Assembly (NCBI GenBank): GCA_965212165.1
Contig: OZ243096.1
Location: forward strand, 2,790,001 to 2,854,000
Direction of reading: 5' to 3'
Length of the DNA stretch: 64,000 bases
Origin: RHLJ01 sp965212165
GTDB lineage: Bacteria > Bacteroidota > Rhodothermia > Balneolales > Balneolaceae
Of the stretch, positions 8,822 to 17,941 are shown one piece after another (the stretch's first letter is position 1; every line of letters starts with the position of its first letter). A model generated the notes under the pieces. It was not told the DNA's origin and ran no database searches. It saw nothing but the letters and a program-made list of their open reading frames with translations. Both the position numbers and the translations under genes were made by a program.

Positions 8822-11134
8822 TTAATTAGAAATCTGTTCCAATAGATTATCAGTTTCTAAAAGAACTCGAATATCAAATTCGTCTTGTTCAACAAGACCT
8901 AAAATCATTAAGCCTTCAGAAGGTGAAAGCAAGGTCACCCCTTTAATCGAATTGAATCTAATTCTTGGATCACGATCTTGAATTAATTGTTTAATTCTGT
9001 TAATCCATCGTTCTGAATCCTGATCAGCATTTAATAAAAAATCGAGAGCTTTTTTTCTAATTGAATACGCATATGAAGAGGTAAGATATTCTTCTGCTAA
9101 TGTGATAAAAACTTCGCTAGAATCTACTTCATGATATTCGTTCATCACATATAATGATTTTGAACCCGTACTATCAACTCGTTGTAACCGTTGAACAAGT
9201 GAAACAATCTCATCTGGCATAGCAAGTTTTGAATAAGTCTGTAAAGCTGCTTCAAAAATCGTCTCCGAATCAGTTCTTAATAATTTTGTACGAATTGAAT
9301 TCTTCACTATTTCATCATCAGGATAATTTGATAATGCTTTAAGTGATGCTAATTGCACTTCAATACCTGAGTTATTTAATCCATTCAAAAATTGCTGTTC
9401 GGTTCCGGTTGCGCCATTTGTTATCGATGCCATAGTTTCGAATAATGCACCTTTAACTACTGTACTTTGCTCAGAATCCATTACATCATTCAAGGCAAGT
9501 TGTAGATCTGGATTATCACTATAGTTCACTAATAACCTTGTAGCAAGTGCTCTATCACTTACATTTCCATTTCTAAGTTGATTCAGTAAAAAGAATAGTG
9601 GAAAATCTCCAAAGGAAAATGAATCTAGAGAAATAGAGCTCTCTCTAAAACTTATATATTCTATTGATGGAGATAAATCAAAAGAAACAGTATCTATTTC
9701 TCCAGTAAAATTGATTTCGTGAGTCACTGAATCATCAAAAGTGTATTCAGTCATATAAAGACTATATAGAACCTCTCCACTCCCTTTTTCTAATTCAAAA
9801 ATTAAATCCATATTTGAATTTATTTCGTCATAATCAGCTCGTAAAGAATATAAAACAGCGTCTTCTGCCTCTATACTTCCAGAAACTATAGCTTCATCAA
9901 AAGAGACATCAAACCAAGCTAAACCTGTTTTCTGATACCAAAAATCAGCATAGTCTTCAAATTCTACTATGTTTTCAAAATTTCGTGCAATATCAGAAAG
10001 TGAATTAGTAATGGTATTTTGGAAGTTAATTGGTTTCGCTTTAAACGACTTCTGCCATTGGTTCCAGGAATAAATAGTATTTAGTGTATCAGGATTTTCT
10101 ATTAGAGTTTCCCCTTCATTCAATGAATAATGAAGTGCAGTTCTCATCAATTCATCACCCCCACTCTCAAGATCGAAAAATTGTTCTCCACGATGATATT
10201 CACCAAACCATTGTGCATATAACCCTCGCTTCAATTGGTTTGAAAGAGATCCAAGATTCTCATACAAAAAGATAGTTCCTGTACCGTGTGTTCTTTCTTC
10301 CCAATAATTATCAGGTAGAACAACAATGTTTAACCCATCCCAAGGATATTCCATCGAAAGAGCTTTCTCTACATTTTTTTTAAGTTGCGATGCTTCTCTA
10401 ATCAACGTAATTCTTTCCACTTCAGAATACTTTAACTCTGAACTGAAAAGTCTTACTGTGGTTAAACCTGAAGACACTTCAGAGATTAAGAAATCACCAA
10501 GAGCAAAACTCAATCCTGTAAATGGGACATTCGTTTCTGATTTATAATAAATTTCTTTTCTGTTCGATGGCTTTGCAGTATCACTTATAAGATCCCCATT
10601 AAACATCACTTCATTGTTGTATGGAATTGTGAAGTAAGCATCGAAAGTGAGTTCATTTCTTGGGTGATCGAATCCTGGTAACCAATGTCGATGAGCTAAT
10701 GGGTTCTTTGATGACCAAAAATTTGATTCCGAATCTTTATAAAGACCAAATCGCGAATTTGCCTGCCATGTTATAGAAATTGTGAATTCCTCTCCTGCTA
10801 TTGATGAGTCAGGAAGTTCAACTAACAACGAGTCATTTGAAATAGAGAAATCACCCTCAACATTGTTAATCAAAACATCATCAATTGCTGATTCTTCCGT
10901 TTGTAGAATTATTGTATTTAATCCATCAATTTTGGAAATAACAGAATAGGTAACTACTCCACGAACCAAATTGAGATCGGGCTCAAGAGTAACTCTAATT
11001 TCGGCATGTTCGAAATCGAAGGGTTGACTTGGATATGAATCATAATCAAACTTTGGAATATCTTCGCAAGTCTGAGCGATCGCAAAAATAAGTGAAAATA
11101 GACCTAGTGAATACGGAAAGATTGTTTTTATCAT
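8822..11134 (-). CDS. M1-peptidase-like protein lacking zinc ligands, with HEAT-like C-terminus
   Basis: 770 aa with a signal peptide (cut near IFAIAQ, residue 21). Residues 40-300 look like the M1 aminopeptidase N-terminal saddle domain (VRGVVTYSV, LPGFDHPRNELTFDAYFTIP, FTGLSFALGDF). The catalytic segment aligns with HELAHQWFG but reads RGLYAQWFG (303-311). Both zinc histidines (now R303 and A307) and the general base Glu (G304) are therefore gone, and the third ligand position is Gly326. Residues 520-770 are helical repeats of HEAT type. Probably a periplasmic or surface pseudo-peptidase with a binding or scaffold role (inference). Its start overlaps the stop of the upstream phosphatase gene by 4 nt. 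Confidence 0.75.
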   Translation of the reverse strand: MIKTIFPYSLGLFSLIFAIAQTCEDIPKFDYDSYPSQPFDFEHAEIRVTLEPDLNLVRGVVTYSVISKIDGLNTIILQTEESAIDDVLINNVEGDFSISNDSLLVELPDSSIAGEEFTISITWQANSRFGLYKDSESNFWSSKNPLAHRHWLPGFDHPRNELTFDAYFTIPYNNEVMFNGDLISDTAKPSNRKEIYYKSETNVPFTGLSFALGDFLISEVSSGLTTVRLFSSELKYSEVERITLIREASQLKKNVEKALSMEYPWDGLNIVVLPDNYWEERTHGTGTIFLYENLGSLSNQLKRGLYAQWFGEYHRGEQFFDLESGGDELMRTALHYSLNEGETLIENPDTLNTIYSWNQWQKSFKAKPINFQNTITNSLSDIARNFENIVEFEDYADFWYQKTGLAWFDVSFDEAIVSGSIEAEDAVLYSLRADYDEINSNMDLIFELEKGSGEVLYSLYMTEYTFDDSVTHEINFTGEIDTVSFDLSPSIEYISFRESSISLDSFSFGDFPLFFLLNQLRNGNVSDRALATRLLVNYSDNPDLQLALNDVMDSEQSTVVKGALFETMASITNGATGTEQQFLNGLNNSGIEVQLASLKALSNYPDDEIVKNSIRTKLLRTDSETIFEAALQTYSKLAMPDEIVSLVQRLQRVDSTGSKSLYVMNEYHEVDSSEVFITLAEEYLTSSYAYSIRKKALDFLLNADQDSERWINRIKQLIQDRDPRIRFNSIKGVTLLSPSEGLMILGLVEQDEFDIRVLLETDNLLEQISN

Positions 11135-11910
11135 GTATTAGTATGTGCTTCAAATATTGCTTTTACCTGTGGGTATAATGCTATGTTTGTTGAAAACCCA
11201 TTTCCAGAATGGATGGTTTCATCACCATTAGTATCACTGAATATTCCACCCGATTCTTTTAATACTGGTAATAACGCAGCTGCATCCCAAATGTTGAGAA
11301 CTGGATCAAACATTACATCTGCTCTACCAATAGCGACCATCATATGACCATAAGCATCGCCCCATGTTCTATGTAGTTTAGTTTTCGCCATTAGTTCCTG
11401 AAATTGTGGTTCCATCCCACATTCTTGAAACCTTCTTATCTCTGTAACCAATAGAGTTGCATCTTTTAATTCAGAAGTTTCTCTCACATGACAAGGTTTA
11501 CCATTCAAAGTTGCTCCAAGTCCGATCCCAGCTGCACAAAGTTCATCTAGAGCTGGTGCATTTATTATACCAACAACGGGTTCATTGTCAATCATAATCC
11601 CAATTAGTGTAGTATAAAATGGAACACCGTGAATAAATGATTTAGTCCCATCAATTGGATCAAGAACCCATTGAATGTTACTGCCCTCATTTGTTCTTCC
11701 GTATTCTTCGCCAATAATACCATGGTCTGGATATCGTTTTAATATTTCTTCTCTAATAACTTGCTCGGTTTCACGATCAGCAATAGTTACAGGAGAATCA
11801 TCTGCTTTACTTATTACTTCAAAATCTTTTTTAAAATATTTGAGAGTATGATTTCCTCCAATAGTCGCAATTTCGATAGCTGCTTCAAGCAACTCTTTGA
11901 TGTCAGTCAT
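11131..11910 (-). CDS. Inositol monophosphatase family, histidinol-phosphatase-like
   Basis: Mg-dependent phosphomonoesterase of the IMPase superfamily, 259 aa as expected. Metal-binding motifs are intact: GEE (67-69), WVLDPIDGTKSF (81-92, with D84 and D87) and IWDAAA (208-213, with D209). The DPIDGTKSFIHGVP form and the DAYGHMMVAIGRAD block are those usually annotated as HisN histidinol-phosphatase, but no his genes are near and family members differ in substrate. It is transcribed first, with its stop overlapping the start of the M1-like gene. Confidence 0.88.
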   Translation of the reverse strand: MTDIKELLEAAIEIATIGGNHTLKYFKKDFEVISKADDSPVTIADRETEQVIREEILKRYPDHGIIGEEYGRTNEGSNIQWVLDPIDGTKSFIHGVPFYTTLIGIMIDNEPVVGIINAPALDELCAAGIGLGATLNGKPCHVRETSELKDATLLVTEIRRFQECGMEPQFQELMAKTKLHRTWGDAYGHMMVAIGRADVMFDPVLNIWDAAALLPVLKESGGIFSDTNGDETIHSGNGFSTNIALYPQVKAIFEAHTNT

Positions 11911-11968
11911 GTTTTAATGTATTTTCTTTGTTTGAGTAAGTGAGTTGAATTTGGAAAAACTATCATCA

Positions 11969-12559
11969 ATGAAAAACGGCCGAATATTATTCTTTTTAAG
12001 TATCCTTTTTTTGAGTTCTGTTTCAGAGAACACATTCGCACGTCAAATTAACGAAGTAGAATCCATTATTCTTGAGGGCAGTAAATTAAGAATTAATGGG
12101 ACATCAAATGTGACTGATTTTGAATGTATTTATTCAGATCGAATTTCATCTGATACTCTATATCAACGAGTTAGCTATGGTGATTCCCTATTCATTTCTG
12201 GTGATTCAATCACTTTAAAATCTGCGAATTTCGACTGTGGTAAAAAGGCAATTAATCGAGACATGCAGAAAACCCTTAAAGCTGAAGAATTTCCTTTTCT
12301 AGAAATCGCATTAAAGACAATTGAAATTGCAGATGAAGTGCCATTTGAAACCCAACTCGCAATTACACTTGCAGGTGTTAACAGAAATGTTACAGTTGAA
12401 ATTTCTGAATTTTCAAGTTCAGGCAATTCTATTTCTTTCGTTGGTAATGGACAAATTCTTTTAACTAATTTTGGATTAACTCCTCCAACTGCCTTATTTG
12501 GTCTTGTTAAAGTTGATGACGAGATATCAATTAGCTTTGATTTAACTGTAGAGCAATAA
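11969..12559 (+). CDS. YceI-like family protein, divergent
   Basis: Periplasmic lipocalin-like barrel of the YceI type, predicted to hold an isoprenoid or amphipathic ligand. I chose the ATG at 11969, giving a 196-aa product with a signal peptide ending ENTFARQ. An in-frame TTG at 11945 is the alternative. YceI features are RINGTSNVTDFEC near the N-terminus, the KTLKAEEFPFLEIAL region, LAGVNRNVTVEIS, and the C-terminal LTNFGLTPPTALFGLVKVDDEISISFDL, matching LxxYGxKPPTAMFG in classical members. Convergent with the porin-YceI operon. Confidence 0.8.
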   Translation: MKNGRILFFLSILFLSSVSENTFARQINEVESIILEGSKLRINGTSNVTDFECIYSDRISSDTLYQRVSYGDSLFISGDSITLKSANFDCGKKAINRDMQKTLKAEEFPFLEIALKTIEIADEVPFETQLAITLAGVNRNVTVEISEFSSSGNSISFVGNGQILLTNFGLTPPTALFGLVKVDDEISISFDLTVEQ

Positions 12560-12590
12560 AAAAGGGCGCGCCTTTCACGACTCGCCCTTT
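12557..12590. terminator. Hairpin between convergent YceI and porin genes
   Basis: The 8-bp GC-rich stem AAAGGGCG/CGCCCTTT (12561-12568 with 12583-12590) has a run of T on the minus-strand side (12563-12557). It therefore best terminates the minus-strand porin operon. The plus-strand T-tract is weak. Confidence 0.7.
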
Positions 12591-12609
12591 GGTTAATAGA
12601 GGTATTACT

Positions 12610-13851
12610 TTAGAAAGAAATCACAGCTTCTAACATCACACCACTAAATTCAGCACCTTGGAATAAGCTACCATTGTAGCCATTACCACCATATGTTTGT
12701 TTTACGTACTCGAGTTTAGTTAGAACGTTGTCAGTCATAAACCAACCACCACCAATATTGATACGGTCTATTTCGCGTGTTTGAGAAGCATCAGTTTGTT
12801 CTCCGCTTACTGTGTTATAACGACCACCTACAAAGAAGTCTTCGTCATCACCTAAGCGATAAATAAGTTCTGCACCAAGTTGAGTGAATCCACCACCTGC
12901 ATCTGCACCACTATTAACCATTTCATAAACACCGAAGAACTCTAGTCCTTGAAATTTTACGAATGGATTAATTTGGAATGCAGTTTGGTAAGCAAATCTA
13001 GGATTATAACGACCAGAGAAATCACCACCATCAGCAATTTTATAATAACGAGAACCAGCACGGTCACCACCGTAGATATAGTCGCGGGTACCTTTATCGG
13101 TACTATTGTAGAAAGATCCAGTTAAGCGAAGTCTTAAGTCTTCATTTATTTGTGAATCGTATCCAAGTTTACCAAAAAGTACAAATCCGTCATCTGTTGA
13201 TGTTACACTTTGGTTCAAACGACCATTAGTTGCACCAATTACACCAATTATTCCGTTACTTTGATAGGTTACTTCCATAAATGGCTCTGTTGTAAATGAA
13301 TCCATGATGTAATTACCAACAAAAGGATTGTAAAGTGCGGTTGCATTATCAGATCTTCTGAAGTGAGTATCACCATAATTGATTTGATCCATACCTACTT
13401 TAATAGTAACTACTTCCATTACATCAGATAGGAACCCTTCTTCAACAAAATCGAGTTGATCAATTTGTAAGAATCCACCTTTTACATAAGCTTCTGTATG
13501 GTGACGAGAAGATAAGTAAGTACGTAAATGCATTCTCATACCAGGAGCAAGTTGAACATCAAAATTCAAGTTTGCAGTAGGTAAGTTGAAATTATTTCCT
13601 AGTTCAGCAAGAGAATCACCAGAATTGGTTTGAGAAATTCCTTGGAATTGTAAGGCAAAATCGCCTCCAACATGAACTTTCAATCCTTCAAACTCAACTG
13701 TGTTAGTTTTTGGATTTTCGAATTGGTTAAGCATTGCTTTACCTGGAGCTGTGTAATATTGAAGACCTGATACCTGTTGAGCAACGGCGTTACCAACAAC
13801 CATCAGGGCCATTACAGCTAATACGACGATATGTTTTGTTATTGTTTTCAT
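12610..13851 (-). CDS. Porin-like outer-membrane beta-barrel protein
   Basis: 413 aa with a clear signal peptide (MVVGNAVAQQ, cut near 24). The body is rich in Gly, Asn, Tyr and alternating hydrophobic strands (VHVGGDFALQFQG, FDVQLAPGMRMHLRTYLSS, EDFFVGGRYNTVSGE), with the C-terminal strand MLEAVISF ending in Phe. The layout resembles phosphate-selective-porin-like (OprO/P-like) barrels, but the specificity cannot be assigned. Co-directional with, and 32 nt downstream of, a YceI gene, so the two probably form one transcript. Confidence 0.8.
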   Translation of the reverse strand: MKTITKHIVVLAVMALMVVGNAVAQQVSGLQYYTAPGKAMLNQFENPKTNTVEFEGLKVHVGGDFALQFQGISQTNSGDSLAELGNNFNLPTANLNFDVQLAPGMRMHLRTYLSSRHHTEAYVKGGFLQIDQLDFVEEGFLSDVMEVVTIKVGMDQINYGDTHFRRSDNATALYNPFVGNYIMDSFTTEPFMEVTYQSNGIIGVIGATNGRLNQSVTSTDDGFVLFGKLGYDSQINEDLRLRLTGSFYNSTDKGTRDYIYGGDRAGSRYYKIADGGDFSGRYNPRFAYQTAFQINPFVKFQGLEFFGVYEMVNSGADAGGGFTQLGAELIYRLGDDEDFFVGGRYNTVSGEQTDASQTREIDRINIGGGWFMTDNVLTKLEYVKQTYGGNGYNGSLFQGAEFSGVMLEAVISF

Positions 13852-13883
13852 AATTATCCTCTATAAAGGGTTAGTTAAGTGTG

Positions 13884-14447
13884 TTATTTTTTTGAAAAAG
13901 TGATATTAAATTCGACGTCTACTACTCCGCCTGTTTTTAGAGTGCCCATCATTGCTGTTGGAGGTTTTACACCATAATCTTCCATATTTATGGTTTCAAC
14001 ACCTGATACAGTAATGTTGGAATTTGGGTTTACCAAATACGCACCGGTTAATGAAATTTCTTTTGTGACTCCTGCTAAATTTAAATTGCCAGTAACAGTT
14101 ATTGAATCTTCTGTTACTTCATCTATAGTTAGAAAGGAAAAAATGATTGAAGGATTTTTCTTAGAGTCTAAAGCATCTTTAGTTTTGTTGTCCATGATTC
14201 GTTTTCCACTTTTAATGGACTCGGTTATCACTGAAAAACTTAATGCTTCAATATTTGTAAGCTTACCTTCTTCAAAAAGAAAAGAAGCCGCTCCATCAAA
14301 TTCTTCTGCTACGCTTTCCCAATCGTGTAAACTTGAAGTGCCTTTGATTAGGATGCTACTTTCGCTCTTTTCAATCTGATAGATTTCTTGAGCTTGAGTG
14401 AATGAAAATAAGAGTAGTGAAATAATTAAAATCTGTAGTGCTTTCAT
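13884..14447 (-). CDS. YceI family protein
   Basis: 187-aa secreted protein (signal peptide cut near FTQAQE). It has a full YceI pattern: IEKSESSILIKGTSSLHDWES at the N-terminus, IKSGKRIMDNKTKDALDSKKNPSIIFSF in the middle, VTGNLNLAGVTKEISL, and the C-terminal INMEDYGVKPPTAMMGTLKTGGVVDVEFN. The family binds polyisoprenoid-like ligands in the periplasm. First gene of the YceI-porin unit; promoter elements should lie in the 266-bp spacer before tex. Confidence 0.93.
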   Translation of the reverse strand: MKALQILIISLLLFSFTQAQEIYQIEKSESSILIKGTSSLHDWESVAEEFDGAASFLFEEGKLTNIEALSFSVITESIKSGKRIMDNKTKDALDSKKNPSIIFSFLTIDEVTEDSITVTGNLNLAGVTKEISLTGAYLVNPNSNITVSGVETINMEDYGVKPPTAMMGTLKTGGVVDVEFNITFSKK

Positions 14448-14713
14448 TTTTGTAATACCTCTATTACTTTTTTTATGTCATTGAAAGACAATTACTTTTG
14501 AAGTTTTCATCTCATTTATCTGATTGTAGAATACCCTGTAAAAATGAAGAAACTATGAAGAGAAAGTATTTCTTTTCTGAGCATTATTTTAAAGCTCAAA
14601 TTGATATGAAATATGTTTACTTAGAATGTAAAACTATCTTTTAAATACGAGTGTTATTGATCCTTATCTCTTCCTATTTTAATTAAATAAATAAGAATGT
14701 ATAAATCAATTTC

Positions 14714-16891
14714 ATGCCCGACGCAGTAATTACAAAACAAGTATCAGTACAGCTAAATATTTCAGAGAAACAGATTAACACTGTTGCTGAATTTATAGAT
14801 GAAGGTGCTACCATTCCTTTTTTAGCTCGATATCGAAAAGAAGCAACTGGCGGACTTGATGAAGAACAACTACGAGCTGTTCGGGATGCATTAGAACTTC
14901 AAAAAACCTTGGAAGCTCGAAAAGAGACTATCCTAAAATCTATTAAAGAGCAGGATAAATTAACTCCGGAGCTCGAAGCTAAAATTAAGGCATGTACTGA
15001 TCTTACAACACTTGAAGATTTGTATCTCCCATATAAACAAAAACGAAAAACTAGAGGAGATAAAGCCAAAGAGAAAGGACTTGAGCCATTAGCTGAATTA
15101 ATTTGGAATCAGGAAATTACTTCAGGAAATCCTGCTGATTTCGCCAAAAAATTCATCAATAAAGTGAAAGAAGTATTAACACTTGAAGATGCTTGGAAAG
15201 GTGCTACTGATATTGTAGCTGAATGGATAAATGAAACAATTGAGGTTCGGGAAAAGCTCAGAAAAATCTTTCTGAATCACTCTACCATATCTACCAAGAA
15301 AAACTCTGCCGTAAAAGAGCGAACTAATTTTGAGGATTACTACGAATTCTCCACCAAAGTTGATCGTTTGAAACCGTACCAAGTTTTAGCAATAAATAGA
15401 GGTGAAAAAGAGAACATTCTCTTTGTGAAAACTGAAGTTTGGGAAGAACGAACCCTCGAAACTATCGACGATATCGTAATCACCAACGATATGAGCATCT
15501 TCACAGAAAATTTACAAGATGCTGTTGAAGATGCCTTTAAAAGATTACTATCTCCTTCTTTAGAGCGGGAACTAAGGAATTCTCTCACTGAACAAGCCGA
15601 TCAACATGCTATAGAGACTTTTGCAACAAATCTTGGAAATCTATTGATGCAGCCTCCATTTCAACATAAAGTAATAATGGGAATTGATCCTGCTTTTAGA
15701 ACTGGATGTAAAGTAGCTGTAGTTGATGAAACTGGGAAATATTTTGAAGGGACTACCATCTTCCCAACTCCTCCAAGAAATCAAATTGCTTTGTCAGAAT
15801 CTGTAATCGAAAAACTTATAGATAAATATGGTGTAAACTTAATTGCCATTGGAAACGGAACTGCGAGTCGTGAAACTGAACAATTTGTGGCTGATTTCAT
15901 CCAAAAAAGAAAAGAAATCAAACCAAAAGAAGAGTTGAATTATTTGATCGTGAATGAAGCTGGAGCATCAGTGTATTCAGCTTCGAAAATTGCTCGTGAA
16001 GAATTCCCCGATTTAGATGCGGCCCAACGTGGCAATATCTCCATTGCTAGGCGTGTTCTCGATCCACTTGCAGAGTTAGTTAAAATTGATCCTAAGTCTA
16101 TTGGAGTTGGGTTATATCAGCATGATATCAATCAGAAACAACTAGCTTCTAAATTAGATGACGTAGTAGAAAGTTGTGTTAATGAAGTGGGCGTGAATTT
16201 GAATACAGCAAGTTCTCCTCTCCTTTCTCATATTTCAGGGTTAAGTAAGAAAGTGGCAGATAATATTGTGAAGTTCAGAGAGAAATCAGGGGCATTTATA
16301 AGTCGGGATCAAATCAAAACTATAGATGGAGTTGGAGATTTCCGTTTCCAACAAGCAGCTGGTTTTATGCGGATTCCAGAAGCTAAAAATCCACTTGATA
16401 ACACGGCCATTCATCCAGAAAGCTATAAAGCGACAGAGAAGCTTTGTAATCTTTTTGGAATAGATATTGAGAATTTATCTACACAAAAGAAGGTGATTGA
16501 TTCTAAACTAGGAAACATCAATACCAAACAAGTCGCTGGACAACTGGGAATCGGAGAACCAACTTTAGAACTGATTATTGAGAACCTTATGAAACCTGGA
16601 CGCGATCCACGCGATTCAATGAAAAAACCTATTCTTCGAACCGATGTAATGAGCATGGACGATTTGAAAGAAGGTCAAAAGCTAGAAGGAACCGTTCGTA
16701 ATGTGGTCGATTTCGGTGCTTTTGTGGATCTGGGTGTAAAACAAGATGGCATGCTTCATATTTCTAATATGTCGAAAACAGGGAAACGTGTTGAAAACCC
16801 TCACGATGAAGTGGGTGTTGGAGATATCATTACGGTTGAAATTATTTCTCTAGATTTAGAACGAGGTCGAATTGGATTGAAGTTGATTTAA
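14714..16891 (+). CDS. tex: Tex transcription accessory protein (S1 RNA-binding)
   Basis: Cytoplasmic RNA-binding transcription factor, 725 aa as for other Tex proteins. Domains in order: N-terminal helical Tex domain (ATIPFLARYRKEATGGLDEEQLRAV), YqgF/RNase-H-like fold starting near residue 318 (IMGIDPAFRTGCKVAVVDETG), a helix-hairpin-helix pair near residues 496-555 (SGLSKKVADNIVKFREKSGAF, IDGVGDFRFQQAAGFMRI) and a C-terminal S1 domain from about residue 655 (EGTVRNVVDFGAFVDLGVKQDG). Monocistronic. Confidence 0.97.
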   Translation: MPDAVITKQVSVQLNISEKQINTVAEFIDEGATIPFLARYRKEATGGLDEEQLRAVRDALELQKTLEARKETILKSIKEQDKLTPELEAKIKACTDLTTLEDLYLPYKQKRKTRGDKAKEKGLEPLAELIWNQEITSGNPADFAKKFINKVKEVLTLEDAWKGATDIVAEWINETIEVREKLRKIFLNHSTISTKKNSAVKERTNFEDYYEFSTKVDRLKPYQVLAINRGEKENILFVKTEVWEERTLETIDDIVITNDMSIFTENLQDAVEDAFKRLLSPSLERELRNSLTEQADQHAIETFATNLGNLLMQPPFQHKVIMGIDPAFRTGCKVAVVDETGKYFEGTTIFPTPPRNQIALSESVIEKLIDKYGVNLIAIGNGTASRETEQFVADFIQKRKEIKPKEELNYLIVNEAGASVYSASKIAREEFPDLDAAQRGNISIARRVLDPLAELVKIDPKSIGVGLYQHDINQKQLASKLDDVVESCVNEVGVNLNTASSPLLSHISGLSKKVADNIVKFREKSGAFISRDQIKTIDGVGDFRFQQAAGFMRIPEAKNPLDNTAIHPESYKATEKLCNLFGIDIENLSTQKKVIDSKLGNINTKQVAGQLGIGEPTLELIIENLMKPGRDPRDSMKKPILRTDVMSMDDLKEGQKLEGTVRNVVDFGAFVDLGVKQDGMLHISNMSKTGKRVENPHDEVGVGDIITVEIISLDLERGRIGLKLI

Positions 16892-16975
16892 AGAACTGTA
16901 TATTAAATTATCAACTCTTCTTTGAAAATAAAGCCTTCATATTTGAGTGATCGATTCAAAATATCACTAGAATTT

Positions 16976-17941
16976 ATGATGGATAATTTATTCAAAAAGC
17001 TTCTTGAGACTGAGCACATTACTCAAAATCAGTATATATTTCTTGAATCCATAAGGACTAAAAAAATTGTTTCTGTTTACTACGATCTAAGGTCATTTTT
17101 ATATCTAGGAATACTTCTCTTTACTAGTGGACTTGGTTACTTCGTTTACCAAAATATAGGATCTATTGGTCATCTAATGGCGATGTTGATATTATCAACC
17201 AGTATTTCAGTTGGCTTTTATTATATATACAAGTTCTCGAATCCTTACAATAATTCTAGAGTTCTCGTTGAACTAAACTACTTTGATTATTTACTGCTTC
17301 TTGTAACCTTATTAATCATAACTTTATTTAGTTATGTACAGATTTACTTTGATCTTGTTGAACAGTTTTTGCGATGGTCATCGCTTATAAGTGCATCAGT
17401 TTTCTTATTTATGGCTTATCGATTCGATAATAGAGCAATACTTACAATGGGAATACTTGCTCTATCAGCAACATTAGGATTAAGTGCATCTCCGATCGAC
17501 TGGATAGATGGTGAACTTAGTTCAATTTCAAGTTTATATTTAACTAGTATTTTCATAGGAATTGCACTTGTTGTAATAGGTCAAGTATCTATTTTTAAAG
17601 AAGTAAAAGTCCATTTCAGAAATACCTATCACCAAATAGGATTATTGTTTTATTATTCCGGAATGGTTGCAGCTATGTTCGATAGCAATATTTTTATATT
17701 TGGGGTGCTTTTATTTATTTCAGCATCTATACTTAGTTATCAAGCATGGATGAATAAAGAGTTTTTGCACTTTCTGTATTCGAATATCGCAGGTTATATA
17801 GCATTCACATCAATATTTTTTAGAATTTTAAATGAGTTTGACTCTGATAGTATTTGGGGCCTTATTTATTATATCCCAATTACTCTAATAGCATACCCAA
17901 TTTTTCTAGTTACAAAAAAATCACACTTTCAGAATGATTGA
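16976..17941 (+). CDS. Multi-pass membrane protein, possibly DUF2157-like
   Basis: Hydrophobic protein with about ten predicted transmembrane helices after a roughly 55-residue cytosolic N-terminus (FKKLLETEHITQNQYIFLES). That arrangement resembles DUF2157-type membrane proteins. The ATG at 16976 gives 322 aa. The frame is open upstream to a TTG at 16922, but that has no visible ribosome-binding site. Its end overlaps the next gene by 8 nt, and both have the same build (short soluble head, then helices), so they are probably co-translated partners. No catalytic motif is visible and function is unknown. Confidence 0.72.
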   Translation: MMDNLFKKLLETEHITQNQYIFLESIRTKKIVSVYYDLRSFLYLGILLFTSGLGYFVYQNIGSIGHLMAMLILSTSISVGFYYIYKFSNPYNNSRVLVELNYFDYLLLLVTLLIITLFSYVQIYFDLVEQFLRWSSLISASVFLFMAYRFDNRAILTMGILALSATLGLSASPIDWIDGELSSISSLYLTSIFIGIALVVIGQVSIFKEVKVHFRNTYHQIGLLFYYSGMVAAMFDSNIFIFGVLLFISASILSYQAWMNKEFLHFLYSNIAGYIAFTSIFFRILNEFDSDSIWGLIYYIPITLIAYPIFLVTKKSHFQND

